From: Streptomyces hiroshimensis
GTDB taxonomy: Bacteria > Actinomycetota > Actinomycetes > Streptomycetales > Streptomycetaceae
DNA length: 64,000 nucleotides
Assembly: GCF_014650335.1 (NCBI RefSeq)
Contig: NZ_BMUT01000011.1
Coordinates: 186,001 to 250,000 of the forward strand
Direction of reading: 5' to 3'
Under the pieces are notes generated by a model. That model did no database searches. It saw only the letters and a list, made by a program, of their open reading frames with translations, and was not told where the DNA came from. Positions 1 to 7,729 of this stretch are shown piece by piece. Position 1 is the stretch's first letter; the number at the start of each line of letters is the position of its first letter. Made by a program: the position numbers and the translations under genes.

Positions 1-1149
1 GCGCGATGTGTGGAGCTGACGCCGAGCGCCGTCGGGGAGATCATCAAAGGGAACCGCGAGATCAACAACATCAGCGTGGTTGAGCGCGTCGCCGATGGCC
101 TGCGGATCCCCGGGCGCATGCTGGGTCTCGCCCGCCGTGACTGGGAGGCGGACGACGACGCGGTGGCTGTGCAGGTGGCGTCTTCCGAGGTGGACCCGTT
201 CGGTTGCTTGGCCGACACCGGTCCGGATGATGAGCCCACCGATCCACAGTTCGTTGCCGCGCTCATCGAAAGCCAGCTGCCCCAGCACTACAAGAGCTCG
301 AATTTCTTCGGCGCCCGGCACACCATCCCGGCCGTCGTGCAGCACGCCCAGACCATCACGAGGCTGCTGGAGAGCGGTAGCAGCGGGGCGCCGCGGCAGG
401 CGCTCCTGCAGACCGGCGGGCGAGTCGCCGAGTTCATCGGGTGGCTGTGCCAGGACCTGGGAGACTTCCGGCGTGCGGCACTCTGGTCCGACCGCGCGAT
501 GGAGTGGGCGCAAGAGGCTGCCGACGACCACATGCAGGCCTACATCCTCTTTCGCAAGAGCAACCAGGCAACCGCGCGCGCCAGCGCAGGCAGAGCTGTC
601 GGGCTGGCCAAGGCGGCGCAGCGTCTGCCCGGGCTCACCCCTCAGATCGAGGCGCTCGCCGCTCAGCAGGAGGCCCAGGGGTACGCGTTGATGGGTAACC
701 CGAAGGCAGCGCTGGCCAGGTTCGATGAGGCACGCACCCTCGTGGCCGAATCAGCCGCCGAGGCAGTGTCGGCTACCGGGCTCGACACCTCGTACTGCAC
801 ACCGACGTACATCGAGATGCAGCGCGCCAACTGCTGGATCGATCTCGGTAAGCCTCAACAGGCGATCGAGCTCTTCGAAGGGCACCTGGAAGCGCTGCCG
901 CAGGTCTTCCGGAATGACCGAGGTGTCTACCTCGCAAGGCTGGGGCGCGCGTACGTCCGCGCCGGTGAGCTGGAGCGCGGGGCCGAGGCCGCGACGAAGT
1001 CACTCGGGATCGTCAGGTACACCGGATCCGCCCGTACGTTCGGCGTGCTCTCGGCAGTGGCGGACACCCTGACGTCAGAGCGGAACCTGCCGACTGTAGC
1101 GGCCTTCCTTGAGCACTTCGCGATCGTTCGTGACCGGTTCGCGGCATGA
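1..1149 (+). CDS. XRE-family regulator with TPR-like C-terminal domain (5' end outside window)
   Basis: The frame is open from base 1, and the first visible residues (LTPSAVGEIIKGNRE) are the recognition half of a Cro/C1 helix-turn-helix. The true start therefore lies left of the window and the GTG at 10 is internal. After a linker, residues from about 80 to the end are almost entirely helical with repeated Ala/Leu/Tyr pairs, as in the TPR sensor half of Streptomyces XRE-TPR regulators, which often bind a small ligand or peptide. The stop codon overlaps the ATG of the downstream creatininase-family gene (ATGA), so the two are probably co-translated and functionally linked. Base composition looks somewhat less GC-rich than the genes after 2455. 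The ligand and target genes cannot be told from the sequence. Confidence 0.85.
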   Translation, partial: ARCVELTPSAVGEIIKGNREINNISVVERVADGLRIPGRMLGLARRDWEADDDAVAVQVASSEVDPFGCLADTGPDDEPTDPQFVAALIESQLPQHYKSSNFFGARHTIPAVVQHAQTITRLLESGSSGAPRQALLQTGGRVAEFIGWLCQDLGDFRRAALWSDRAMEWAQEAADDHMQAYILFRKSNQATARASAGRAVGLAKAAQRLPGLTPQIEALAAQQEAQGYALMGNPKAALARFDEARTLVAESAAEAVSATGLDTSYCTPTYIEMQRANCWIDLGKPQQAIELFEGHLEALPQVFRNDRGVYLARLGRAYVRAGELERGAEAATKSLGIVRYTGSARTFGVLSAVADTLTSERNLPTVAAFLEHFAIVRDRFAA

Positions 1150-1895
1150 CTAGCTCGGAATCGGTGAGAGATGCTGGGATCATGGACGAACTGATCACGC
1201 AAGCCACCACCGGCGACGAGCGCCGCCGAGGGCCCGCCGTTGCCGTCCTGCCGATCGGGAGCTTCGAGCAACACGGCGACCACTTGCCCCTGATCACCGA
1301 CACCGTCATCGCCTGCCTGATCGCTCGTCGGCTGGCCGATGACCACGGCCTGTTCCTGCTACCGCCGATCACAATGGCTTGTTCTCACGAGCACGCCCCC
1401 ATGGCAGGCACGGTCAGCATCAGCGCCGGAACGCTGTACGCCATGGTCAACGACATCTGGAGATCACTCGAAGCCTCGGGGCACCCCGGGCTGATCATCG
1501 TCAACGGCCACGGCGGCAACTACGTCCTGTCGAACGTCGTCCAAGAGCTCAACGTCACCGGCCCCCGCGTCGCCCTCTTCCCCGTCAGCGAGGACCGAGC
1601 TCAGGCCCGTGCCGATGCCGAGCTGGAGAGCAGCAGCGCCGAGGACATGCACGGCGGCGAGTTCGAGGTCTCTCTACTCCTCCATGGCGCGCCGCACCTG
1701 GTGCACGAGGGCATAGAGGAGGACGACCACTCGGCCCCGAAGCGCCCCCACCTGCTCACCCTCGGCATGGAGGGCTACACCACCAACGGCATCATCGGAC
1801 AGCCTTCGCTGGCCACCGCCGCCAAGGGCAAGGCGCTCCTGGACAGCTTCTCTCGCCTGGCGGCCGCTCACCTGGACGCGATAGCCGTGCGCTGA
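1146..1895 (+). CDS. Creatininase-family metal-dependent amidohydrolase
   Basis: A 249-residue protein with the creatininase-fold signatures: GSFEQHGDHLPL near residue 40 (metal-binding His/Glu), NGHGGN near 120, and DMHGGEFEVS near 165. The family includes creatinine amidohydrolase, formamide hydrolases and the mycofactocin peptidase MftE. It usually cleaves an amide bond with two divalent metals in the cytoplasm. The ATG chosen overlaps the stop of the XRE-TPR gene by 4 bp. An in-frame ATG at 1182 is an alternative that keeps all motifs. The substrate is unknown. No mycofactocin genes are nearby, so MftE function is unlikely. Pairing with an XRE-TPR regulator suggests a small regulated accessory cassette. 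Confidence 0.85.
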   Translation: MTSSESVRDAGIMDELITQATTGDERRRGPAVAVLPIGSFEQHGDHLPLITDTVIACLIARRLADDHGLFLLPPITMACSHEHAPMAGTVSISAGTLYAMVNDIWRSLEASGHPGLIIVNGHGGNYVLSNVVQELNVTGPRVALFPVSEDRAQARADAELESSSAEDMHGGEFEVSLLLHGAPHLVHEGIEEDDHSAPKRPHLLTLGMEGYTTNGIIGQPSLATAAKGKALLDSFSRLAAAHLDAIAVR

Positions 1896-1938
1896 CCTGC
1901 GGGGGTGCGCCCAGGCTCAAAAGGACTACGAACACTGC

Positions 1939-2385
1939 TTGACTTGGATCAAGCCCTCTTTTCTCTGGATGATGTACCGCTGCGGCTGGGCCACCAAGGC
2001 CGACCAGGAATGCGTCCTCGCGATCGAGATCGACCGCGCCGGGTTCGACTGGGCCCTGGCCAACGCCTGTCTGTCCCACTACGACCGGGACGTGCACGCC
2101 GACCGTGCCGCCTGGCAGCGCGAGCTGAAGGCGGCGCCGGCCAGGGTGCAGTGGGATCCCGAGCGCGATCTGCACCTGAAGGCCCTGCCCTACCGCTCCC
2201 TCCAGCTGGGGCTCGCGGGCGAGGCGGCGCGCCGCTACGCCGACGAGTGGACCGTGTCCGTCACGGACGTCACGCCCCTGGCCCGTGAGGTCCACGCGCT
2301 CGTCGCCGCCGGCGATCTGGAGGAGGCGCGGCGCAGGCTGCCGGAGGAGCGGCCGTACGAGCCGGCGGGAGGCGCGTACCCGTAG
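1939..2385 (+). pseudogene. DUF4291 family protein, 5'-truncated remnant
   Basis: The readable part (148 residues from a TTG at 1939) matches the core and C-terminus of DUF4291 proteins, including TWIKPSFLWMMYR, VQWDPERDLH and the DVTPL...HALV region. As I recall the family, about 45 N-terminal residues should precede TWIKPS. Here the in-frame sequence upstream (1897-1938) is unrelated and runs into the end of the creatininase gene. There is no ATG/GTG start and no Shine-Dalgarno. I infer that the 5' end was deleted when the upstream XRE/creatininase cassette became adjacent. The remaining frame has no internal stop, so the event may be recent, or a shortened protein may still be made. Confidence 0.65.
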
Positions 2386-2454
2386 CGGGTTCATGGCCGG
2401 ATTTCGCCCGTCCCTTCACCATGAACCCGCCGTTGCGCGGGTTCGCGTCCCGTG

Positions 2455-3297
2455 TCAGTCCTCCCCCAGCAGCTCCGTGAGGGGCAGGGCCGCCACGTCC
2501 TGCGCGGGCCGCGAGAGGTAGAGGGTCGTGTGGAAGTACCCCTCGGTCTCCTTGCCGCGGGGGTTCTCGCCGGCGGCCTCGACGGCCTCGACGGCGTACT
2601 GCTGCTCCTCCGGCCCGCTGAAGTGGCGCTGCGGGAACGTGCGGACGGTGTACTTCTCCGTGCTCAGGCCGTGGGCGGCCAGGGCGTCGGCGATCGGCGC
2701 GTACGAGGCGGTCCGGAGCACGAACGAGGCCACCCAGGGCGGTGCGTCCGTGCCCGCGGTGAGCGCCTTGAGCGTCCTGGCGGACAGGAACGTGGTCCCG
2801 CCGGTGATGGTGATGAGCCGGGCCCGCCGCGTCTGCCGCAGCAGCTCCCCGCTGGGCTCGGCCGTCTCCAGGTTCTCGGAGAAGCCCTCGTCCAGCAGCC
2901 CGACTGCCTGCGCGTACGCCACCGCCTGCGCGGCCACGTCGATGCCGACCACCCGTGCCGCGCCGGGCCTCCGGCGCGCCGCGAAGTACGCCCGGTCGTC
3001 CTCGATGAGCTCGGCCGTGGTGAGCGGCGCGACCTGCGGCGAGGTGTAGCGGGTGTAGAGCTCGTCCAGCGTGACGTCGTGGTTGAGGAGCGCCGCGTTG
3101 ATGCCGTAGGAACAGCAGATGTCCACGACGGCCGGCGGCTCGCCGCCGGGCGGGCCCCCGAGGGTCTCGGCCATACGCCGGAAGACGCTCTGGGCATGAT
3201 GCGGCGTCTGGTACTCCAGAGGTCCCAGCACCGTGAAGTACGCCCGGGGGTCGGGCTGGTCGTAGATCTTGTCGAACGAGGTCATCCCGGAGGTCAT
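2455..3297 (-). CDS. SAM-dependent methyltransferase-like protein
   Basis: A 280-residue protein. The start MTSGMTSFDKIYDQPDPRAY was chosen because GAGAGG lies about 10 bases upstream. A longer frame to 3408 has no ribosome site. The segment VVDICCSYGINAALL looks like a class I methyltransferase motif I with Cys-Cys in place of the usual glycines, and VVGIDVAAQAVAYAQAVG fits motif II (acidic residue binding the SAM ribose). The C-terminal half is rich in aromatic residues. Substrate and pathway are not evident. The altered motif I leaves open that it binds another ligand. It is divergent from the membrane protein gene at 3517. Confidence 0.6.
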   Translation of the reverse strand: MTSGMTSFDKIYDQPDPRAYFTVLGPLEYQTPHHAQSVFRRMAETLGGPPGGEPPAVVDICCSYGINAALLNHDVTLDELYTRYTSPQVAPLTTAELIEDDRAYFAARRRPGAARVVGIDVAAQAVAYAQAVGLLDEGFSENLETAEPSGELLRQTRRARLITITGGTTFLSARTLKALTAGTDAPPWVASFVLRTASYAPIADALAAHGLSTEKYTVRTFPQRHFSGPEEQQYAVEAVEAAGENPRGKETEGYFHTTLYLSRPAQDVAALPLTELLGED

Positions 3298-3361
3298 CGC
3301 ACAATTCCTCTCGCCCCTGGGGGCCGGCCGGACCGGCCCCGCTACAGGTAGAGCCTCCGGG

Positions 3362-3406
3362 GCCGAAAAGGGAACAGGGCAGGGGCTGAATCCGGCCATT
3401 TTCGGC
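3362..3406. promoter_or_regulatory. Spaced inverted repeat in divergent promoter region
   Basis: GCCGAAAA (3362-3369) and its exact complement TTTTCGGC (3399-3406) face each other across 29 bases, between the divergent genes starting at 3297 and 3517. The arms stand out as A/T-containing islands. This could be a pair of operator half-sites or a loose hairpin. No regulator is assigned. Confidence 0.3.
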
Positions 3407-3516
3407 AACTGTCATGCTTGATGTTCCCCGAGGTGAGGGGTGCTCACGGGGAGCCGCGGGCGCGCGTCTACAGTTGCCGCTCCGATCCTGTGAGTACGAG
3501 ATAAGCGAGCACGCGC

Positions 3517-4605
3517 GTGTCAGAGAGACCTGTGTCCGGGAGACGTGACAAGAACACCGCCTCCCGGGAACCCGAGGGCTGGCGCACCGGCCCCGCGTGG
3601 CAGGAGATGAACGGGAAGGCCGAGCGTAGACGCCGGATCCTCGGCGGCATCGGCGTGGCGGCCGCCGTCGCGGCCACCCTGGTCGCGCTCAAGCCGGGCC
3701 CGGTCCTCTCCCGGATACCCGGCCTCGGCTACGAGGGGACGGACGACCGGGGCACGGCCTCGCACGGCACCGCGGCGCCCCTGGCCCCCGAGACCGCACG
3801 CCCCAGCGGCGCCCCGGGCAGCGCCGAGGGCACCCCGACCCTCGACCGGCCCTTCGCCGGATCGCCGGCCGAGCAGTACGCCGACGGCGCGGCGGGCATC
3901 GTCGTGCCCGAGGCCCGGCCCGTGGGGGCGTTCTCGCGGGAACAGGTCGCCTCCGGCCTGAAGCTGACCAAGGACTTCCTCGTCGCCGCCAACCTGGACC
4001 CCGCGACCATCCGGGGCGAGCGTCCCGCCGCGGCGCTCGCCCTGCTCGACCCGCACCAGGACGATCTCGTCACCGACGCCGAAACCGCCTTGAGCAAGCC
4101 GAGCCGCGACCACGACCCCCTCACCCTCTTCAGCCGCTTCGACGGCAAGGAGGTGCGCATGGTGGGGGAGACCGTCAAGACCCGGGGGCGGATGACGTTC
4201 GCGGAGCACAAGGACGGCTCCGTGGCCATCCACGCCGACTACACCTTCGTCTACCCGCTCATCAAGACGGAGAAGGGGTCCCGCGAGGTCGTGCGCACCA
4301 TCGTGCGGCGCGTCCTCGACACCGAACTCCTCGACCCCGAGCGCTTCCAGGTGACCCCGGGCAAGCTGGCCTTCCGCGGCTACAACGTGGACATCGGCAA
4401 CTCCGCCTGCGGCGTCTACGACGGGTTCATGCACCCGGCCTTCCACGCGGGACGGCTGGGCGACACCGCGCCCCCGTCCGGCCCGGCCGTCGACCCCTAC
4501 GACCGAAGCCGCGAGCTGGACACCGGCGAGGCCGGGTCCGGGCCGTCCGCCAAGCCCGGCAAGGCGGGGGACAGGGAGCCGTGCGGGACCGTCACACGAA
4601 CGTGA
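3517..4605 (+). CDS. Conserved membrane-anchored extracytoplasmic protein of unknown function
   Basis: A 362-residue protein starting at GTG. Residues 1-38 are cytoplasmic and basic. A single transmembrane segment follows (about 40-60, beginning GGIGVAAAVAATLVAL), then a Pro/Ala/Gly linker and a folded outer domain (about 120-320). That domain has beta-rich sequence such as SVAIHADYTFVYPL and a single GNSACGVYDGF Cys motif near its end. The tail is again disordered. This N-in, C-out layout fits a cell-surface or periplasmic partner protein. I recognise it only as a type of Streptomyces conserved hypothetical protein. Its 3' end overlaps the convergent SARP gene by 14 bp. Confidence 0.7.
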   Translation: MSERPVSGRRDKNTASREPEGWRTGPAWQEMNGKAERRRRILGGIGVAAAVAATLVALKPGPVLSRIPGLGYEGTDDRGTASHGTAAPLAPETARPSGAPGSAEGTPTLDRPFAGSPAEQYADGAAGIVVPEARPVGAFSREQVASGLKLTKDFLVAANLDPATIRGERPAAALALLDPHQDDLVTDAETALSKPSRDHDPLTLFSRFDGKEVRMVGETVKTRGRMTFAEHKDGSVAIHADYTFVYPLIKTEKGSREVVRTIVRRVLDTELLDPERFQVTPGKLAFRGYNVDIGNSACGVYDGFMHPAFHAGRLGDTAPPSGPAVDPYDRSRELDTGEAGSGPSAKPGKAGDREPCGTVTRT

Positions 4606-7558
4606 TCCCCGGCCGCGCGCCGGAGTCCGGGGCCGCGCGGGTGCGCTCGGCGGCCCCTTGCCGGTCCCGGACCGCGTCGGCCTCCCGCCGGCAGGCCCGG
4701 GCCCGTTCGGCCTGGCCGATGAGGTCCAGCGCGCGGGCGAGCACGGTCAGGGCGTTGGCGAGCTGCCACCATGTTCCGAGACCACGGAGTACGGACAGGG
4801 CCAGCTCGGCCGACCGCACGGCTTCGGCGGGGCGCAGGGCGACCACGTGGACCTCGGCCATCCGGTAGAGCGTCACGCCCTCCCACCACCGCTGCCGGCT
4901 GTCCCGGAAGATGGCGAGCGCTTCTTCCAGCCGGTCCAGTCCCTCATCCGGACGACCGGCCTCCGCCAGAGCCAGCCCGAGCGCGTACAGGCCGTTGCCC
5001 AGGCGCCAGGAGCCCGCGGCGCCGCGGTAGATGGCCAGGGCCGCCTCCGCCAGCTCCACTGCCCGGGCGGCGTCGCCCAGGTCCCCGTGGACCCGGGAGA
5101 GGTTGGCGAGGGCGCTGGCCTCGCCGATCCGGTTGCCGTCGGCCCGGAAGTATTCGAGGGCCCGGCCGAGATGCGCCTCGGCCTCCCGGTAGCGCCGCTG
5201 GTAGATGGCGACGATGCCGAGCTGGTTCGCGGCGTAGCAGCGGATCAGCAGCGGGTCTTCGGTGGTGTCGCCGAGGAGCACCGACCGGCGGGCGTACGCG
5301 TCGGCTTCCTCCATCTGGCCGGTGAGCCGGTGCGCGTGGGCGAGGACGATGCAGGCCCGGCCCTCCGACTGGGCGTCCCCGGCGGCCTGCGCGGCGGCGA
5401 GCACGATCTGGGCCGTGTGGATGTAGGTGTTCCCGCTGATGCCCGCCTCCACCAGGTCCTTGGCGACGAGCAGCAGGTCGGCCGCGCGCCGCAGGGAGTC
5501 TCCCCTCGCCTGGAGCCGCACGGCGGACAGGATGCAGGCGGCTTCCGTCGCCAGCCAGTCGACCGCTTCTCCGCCGTCCTTGAGGGCGAGCCCCGCCGCC
5601 TCGGTGGGCGCCAGGTGGGCCACCAGCCGGTCCCCGGGCCGTTCGAGCGCATAGGCCCGGGCGGCGGTGGCGAGGTAGAAGTCGAGCAGGCGGGAGAGGG
5701 CGGCTTCGCGTCCGGCCGGCTGCTCGTCGCGTTCGGCGCATGCACGCGCGTAGAGGCGTACGAGGTCGTGGTAGCGGTACCGGCCGGGTGCGGCGCATTC
5801 CAGGAGGGAGGTGTCGACGAGCGACTCCAGCAGCTCCTCCGTGGCATCGATGTCAAGGTCCAGGACGGCTGCGGCCGCCGCGAGCGAGATGTCCGGGCCG
5901 TCGGCCAGTCCCAGCAGCCGGAAGGCGCGGGCCTGGCCCGGCTCCAGCTGCCCGTAGCCCAGCTCGAAGGTGGCCTTGACGGCGAGGTCGCCGGCGCGCA
6001 GCTCGTCCAGGCGGCGGCGCTCGTCGCCGAGCTTGCGCGCGAGGACGGAGACGGTCCAGGTCCGGCGGCCGGCGAGGCGGGAGGCGGCGATGCGGATGGC
6101 CAGCGGCAGGAACCCGCACGCGGCCACGACGCCCGTCGCAGGGCCGGGCTCCGCCGAGGCACGCTCGCTGCCCACGATCCGGGTGAAGAGCGCGAGCCCT
6201 TCGCCGGGGTCCATCACGTCGAGGTCGACGATGCGCGCGCCGGCGAGGCCGGTCATGCGGTGGCGGCTGGTGACCAGTGCCGCGCAGCCGCCGGTCCCGG
6301 GCAGCAGTGGCCGGATCTGGGCGGCGTCGCGCGCGTTGTCCAGCAGGACCAGGACGCGGCGGCCGTCGAGGGTGGAGCGGAAGAGCGCGGCGCGCTCGTC
6401 GAGGCCGTCGGGAACGGCGGCTCCCGAGACGCCCAGGGCGCGCAGGAACCACCCCAGCACCGCCTCGGGTTCGGCAGGTTCCGGGCCCGCGCCCTGCAGG
6501 TCGGCGTAGAGCTGCCCGTCGGGGAAGTGGTGGCGTACGCAGTGGGCCACGTGGACGGCGAGCGTGGTCTTTCCCACGCCGCCCGTGCCGGTGACGACCG
6601 GGACCGCCGGGCTGCTGCCGCGGCCGGCGGCCAGCAGTTCACGGATCTCCGTCACGTGGGCGGAGCGGCCGGTGAAGTGTGCGATGTCCGCGGGCAGCTG
6701 TGCGGGCCGGATGAAGCCCTCGGGGAACCCCGCCTGCTTCCGGGCGGGACCCGCGGCGACCGCGAGGCCGGCGTCGGCGTTGAGGATGCGCTGCTGGAGC
6801 TCGGCCAGTTCGGGCCGGGGGTCGACGCCGAGCTCGTCGGCGAGGAGGCGGCGCGTGTCGGCGTAGACGGCGAGGGCTTCGGCCTGGCGGCCGCTGCGGT
6901 AGAGGGCGAGCATGAGGAGTTCGCGCAGGCGCTCGCGCAGCGGGTGCGCGGCGGTCAGGGCGGTCAGCTCGGAGACGGCCTCGGCGTGGCTGCCGACCTC
7001 CAGGTCCAGGTCCAGGCGGGCCTCGGTCAGCGACAGCCGCCACTCCTCCAGGCGCGTGCGCTGCGTCTCCGCGTACGGGCCGGGCAGGCCGGCGAGTGAT
7101 TCGCCCTGCCACACGCCGAGGGCTTCGGCGAGGAGTCCCCGGGCGCGCACCGGGTCCCCGGAGCGGCGGGCCTCCTGCCCCTCCTCGGCCAGCGACCGGG
7201 CCCGGTCGAGGTCCAGCTCCAGAGCCGGTCCGGAGCCGTCCGGGGCGGTGCGGATCGCATAGCCGCCGGAGTCGCTGACGAGGAGACCCGCCCCCTCCGT
7301 GCCGAACGACCGGCGGATCCGGAAGGCGTACGTGCGGAGGACGTTCAGGGCCGTGGGCGGTGAATTGCCGTCCCAGAGGCCGTCGATGAGCTCCCCGACC
7401 GTGGCTGTGCGGCCTCCCCGCAGCAGGAGGGCCGCGAGCAGGGCGCGCTGCTGCGGCGAGCCGGTGTCGAGGGCTTCGCGCCCCCGCCAGGCCAGGACGG
7501 GCCCGAGCACGGCGAAGCGCAAGGGCTCCTGCGGCGTGCGTGCGCCTTCCATCTCCAT
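4592..7558 (-). CDS. AfsR/SARP-family transcriptional regulator (HTH-BTAD-NB-ARC-TPR)
   Basis: A 988-residue regulator with the full AfsR-like layout. An OmpR-type winged helix (about 15-100) carries the SPQQRALLAALLLRGG and LIDGLWDG motifs. A BTAD domain follows (about 105-260, with LADELGVDPRPEL at its end), then an NB-ARC ATPase with P-loop GTGGVGKTT near residue 326 and Walker B RVLVLLDNA. The C-terminal third consists of TPR repeats. Such proteins activate secondary-metabolite or global genes after ATP-dependent oligomerisation. The start ATG follows an AGGGGG site. No obvious antibiotic cluster flanks it, so it may act in trans, and its target cannot be named. Confidence 0.93.
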   Translation of the reverse strand: MEMEGARTPQEPLRFAVLGPVLAWRGREALDTGSPQQRALLAALLLRGGRTATVGELIDGLWDGNSPPTALNVLRTYAFRIRRSFGTEGAGLLVSDSGGYAIRTAPDGSGPALELDLDRARSLAEEGQEARRSGDPVRARGLLAEALGVWQGESLAGLPGPYAETQRTRLEEWRLSLTEARLDLDLEVGSHAEAVSELTALTAAHPLRERLRELLMLALYRSGRQAEALAVYADTRRLLADELGVDPRPELAELQQRILNADAGLAVAAGPARKQAGFPEGFIRPAQLPADIAHFTGRSAHVTEIRELLAAGRGSSPAVPVVTGTGGVGKTTLAVHVAHCVRHHFPDGQLYADLQGAGPEPAEPEAVLGWFLRALGVSGAAVPDGLDERAALFRSTLDGRRVLVLLDNARDAAQIRPLLPGTGGCAALVTSRHRMTGLAGARIVDLDVMDPGEGLALFTRIVGSERASAEPGPATGVVAACGFLPLAIRIAASRLAGRRTWTVSVLARKLGDERRRLDELRAGDLAVKATFELGYGQLEPGQARAFRLLGLADGPDISLAAAAAVLDLDIDATEELLESLVDTSLLECAAPGRYRYHDLVRLYARACAERDEQPAGREAALSRLLDFYLATAARAYALERPGDRLVAHLAPTEAAGLALKDGGEAVDWLATEAACILSAVRLQARGDSLRRAADLLLVAKDLVEAGISGNTYIHTAQIVLAAAQAAGDAQSEGRACIVLAHAHRLTGQMEEADAYARRSVLLGDTTEDPLLIRCYAANQLGIVAIYQRRYREAEAHLGRALEYFRADGNRIGEASALANLSRVHGDLGDAARAVELAEAALAIYRGAAGSWRLGNGLYALGLALAEAGRPDEGLDRLEEALAIFRDSRQRWWEGVTLYRMAEVHVVALRPAEAVRSAELALSVLRGLGTWWQLANALTVLARALDLIGQAERARACRREADAVRDRQGAAERTRAAPDSGARPGITFV

Positions 7559-7729
7559 GCCCCCTCGCAGTGGCCGACGCGGCTGTTGACCCGGTGTCGC
7601 CGCGGCGCATGCGCCGTGCCGATTGCGTGATCATATGACTCCGGAAGGTGCGCTCACCTGCCGGGCGACGGGAAGTGGCCACGCGTCGTGCAGCGCGCCG
7701 GTGACGGCCACTTCCCGCCCGGCCGCAGG

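Noticed and set aside
4658..7099. 813-codon plus-strand frame opposite the SARP gene
   Set aside because: Composition is Gly/Gln/Val/Arg-rich with no motifs, while the minus strand encodes a complete AfsR-like protein.
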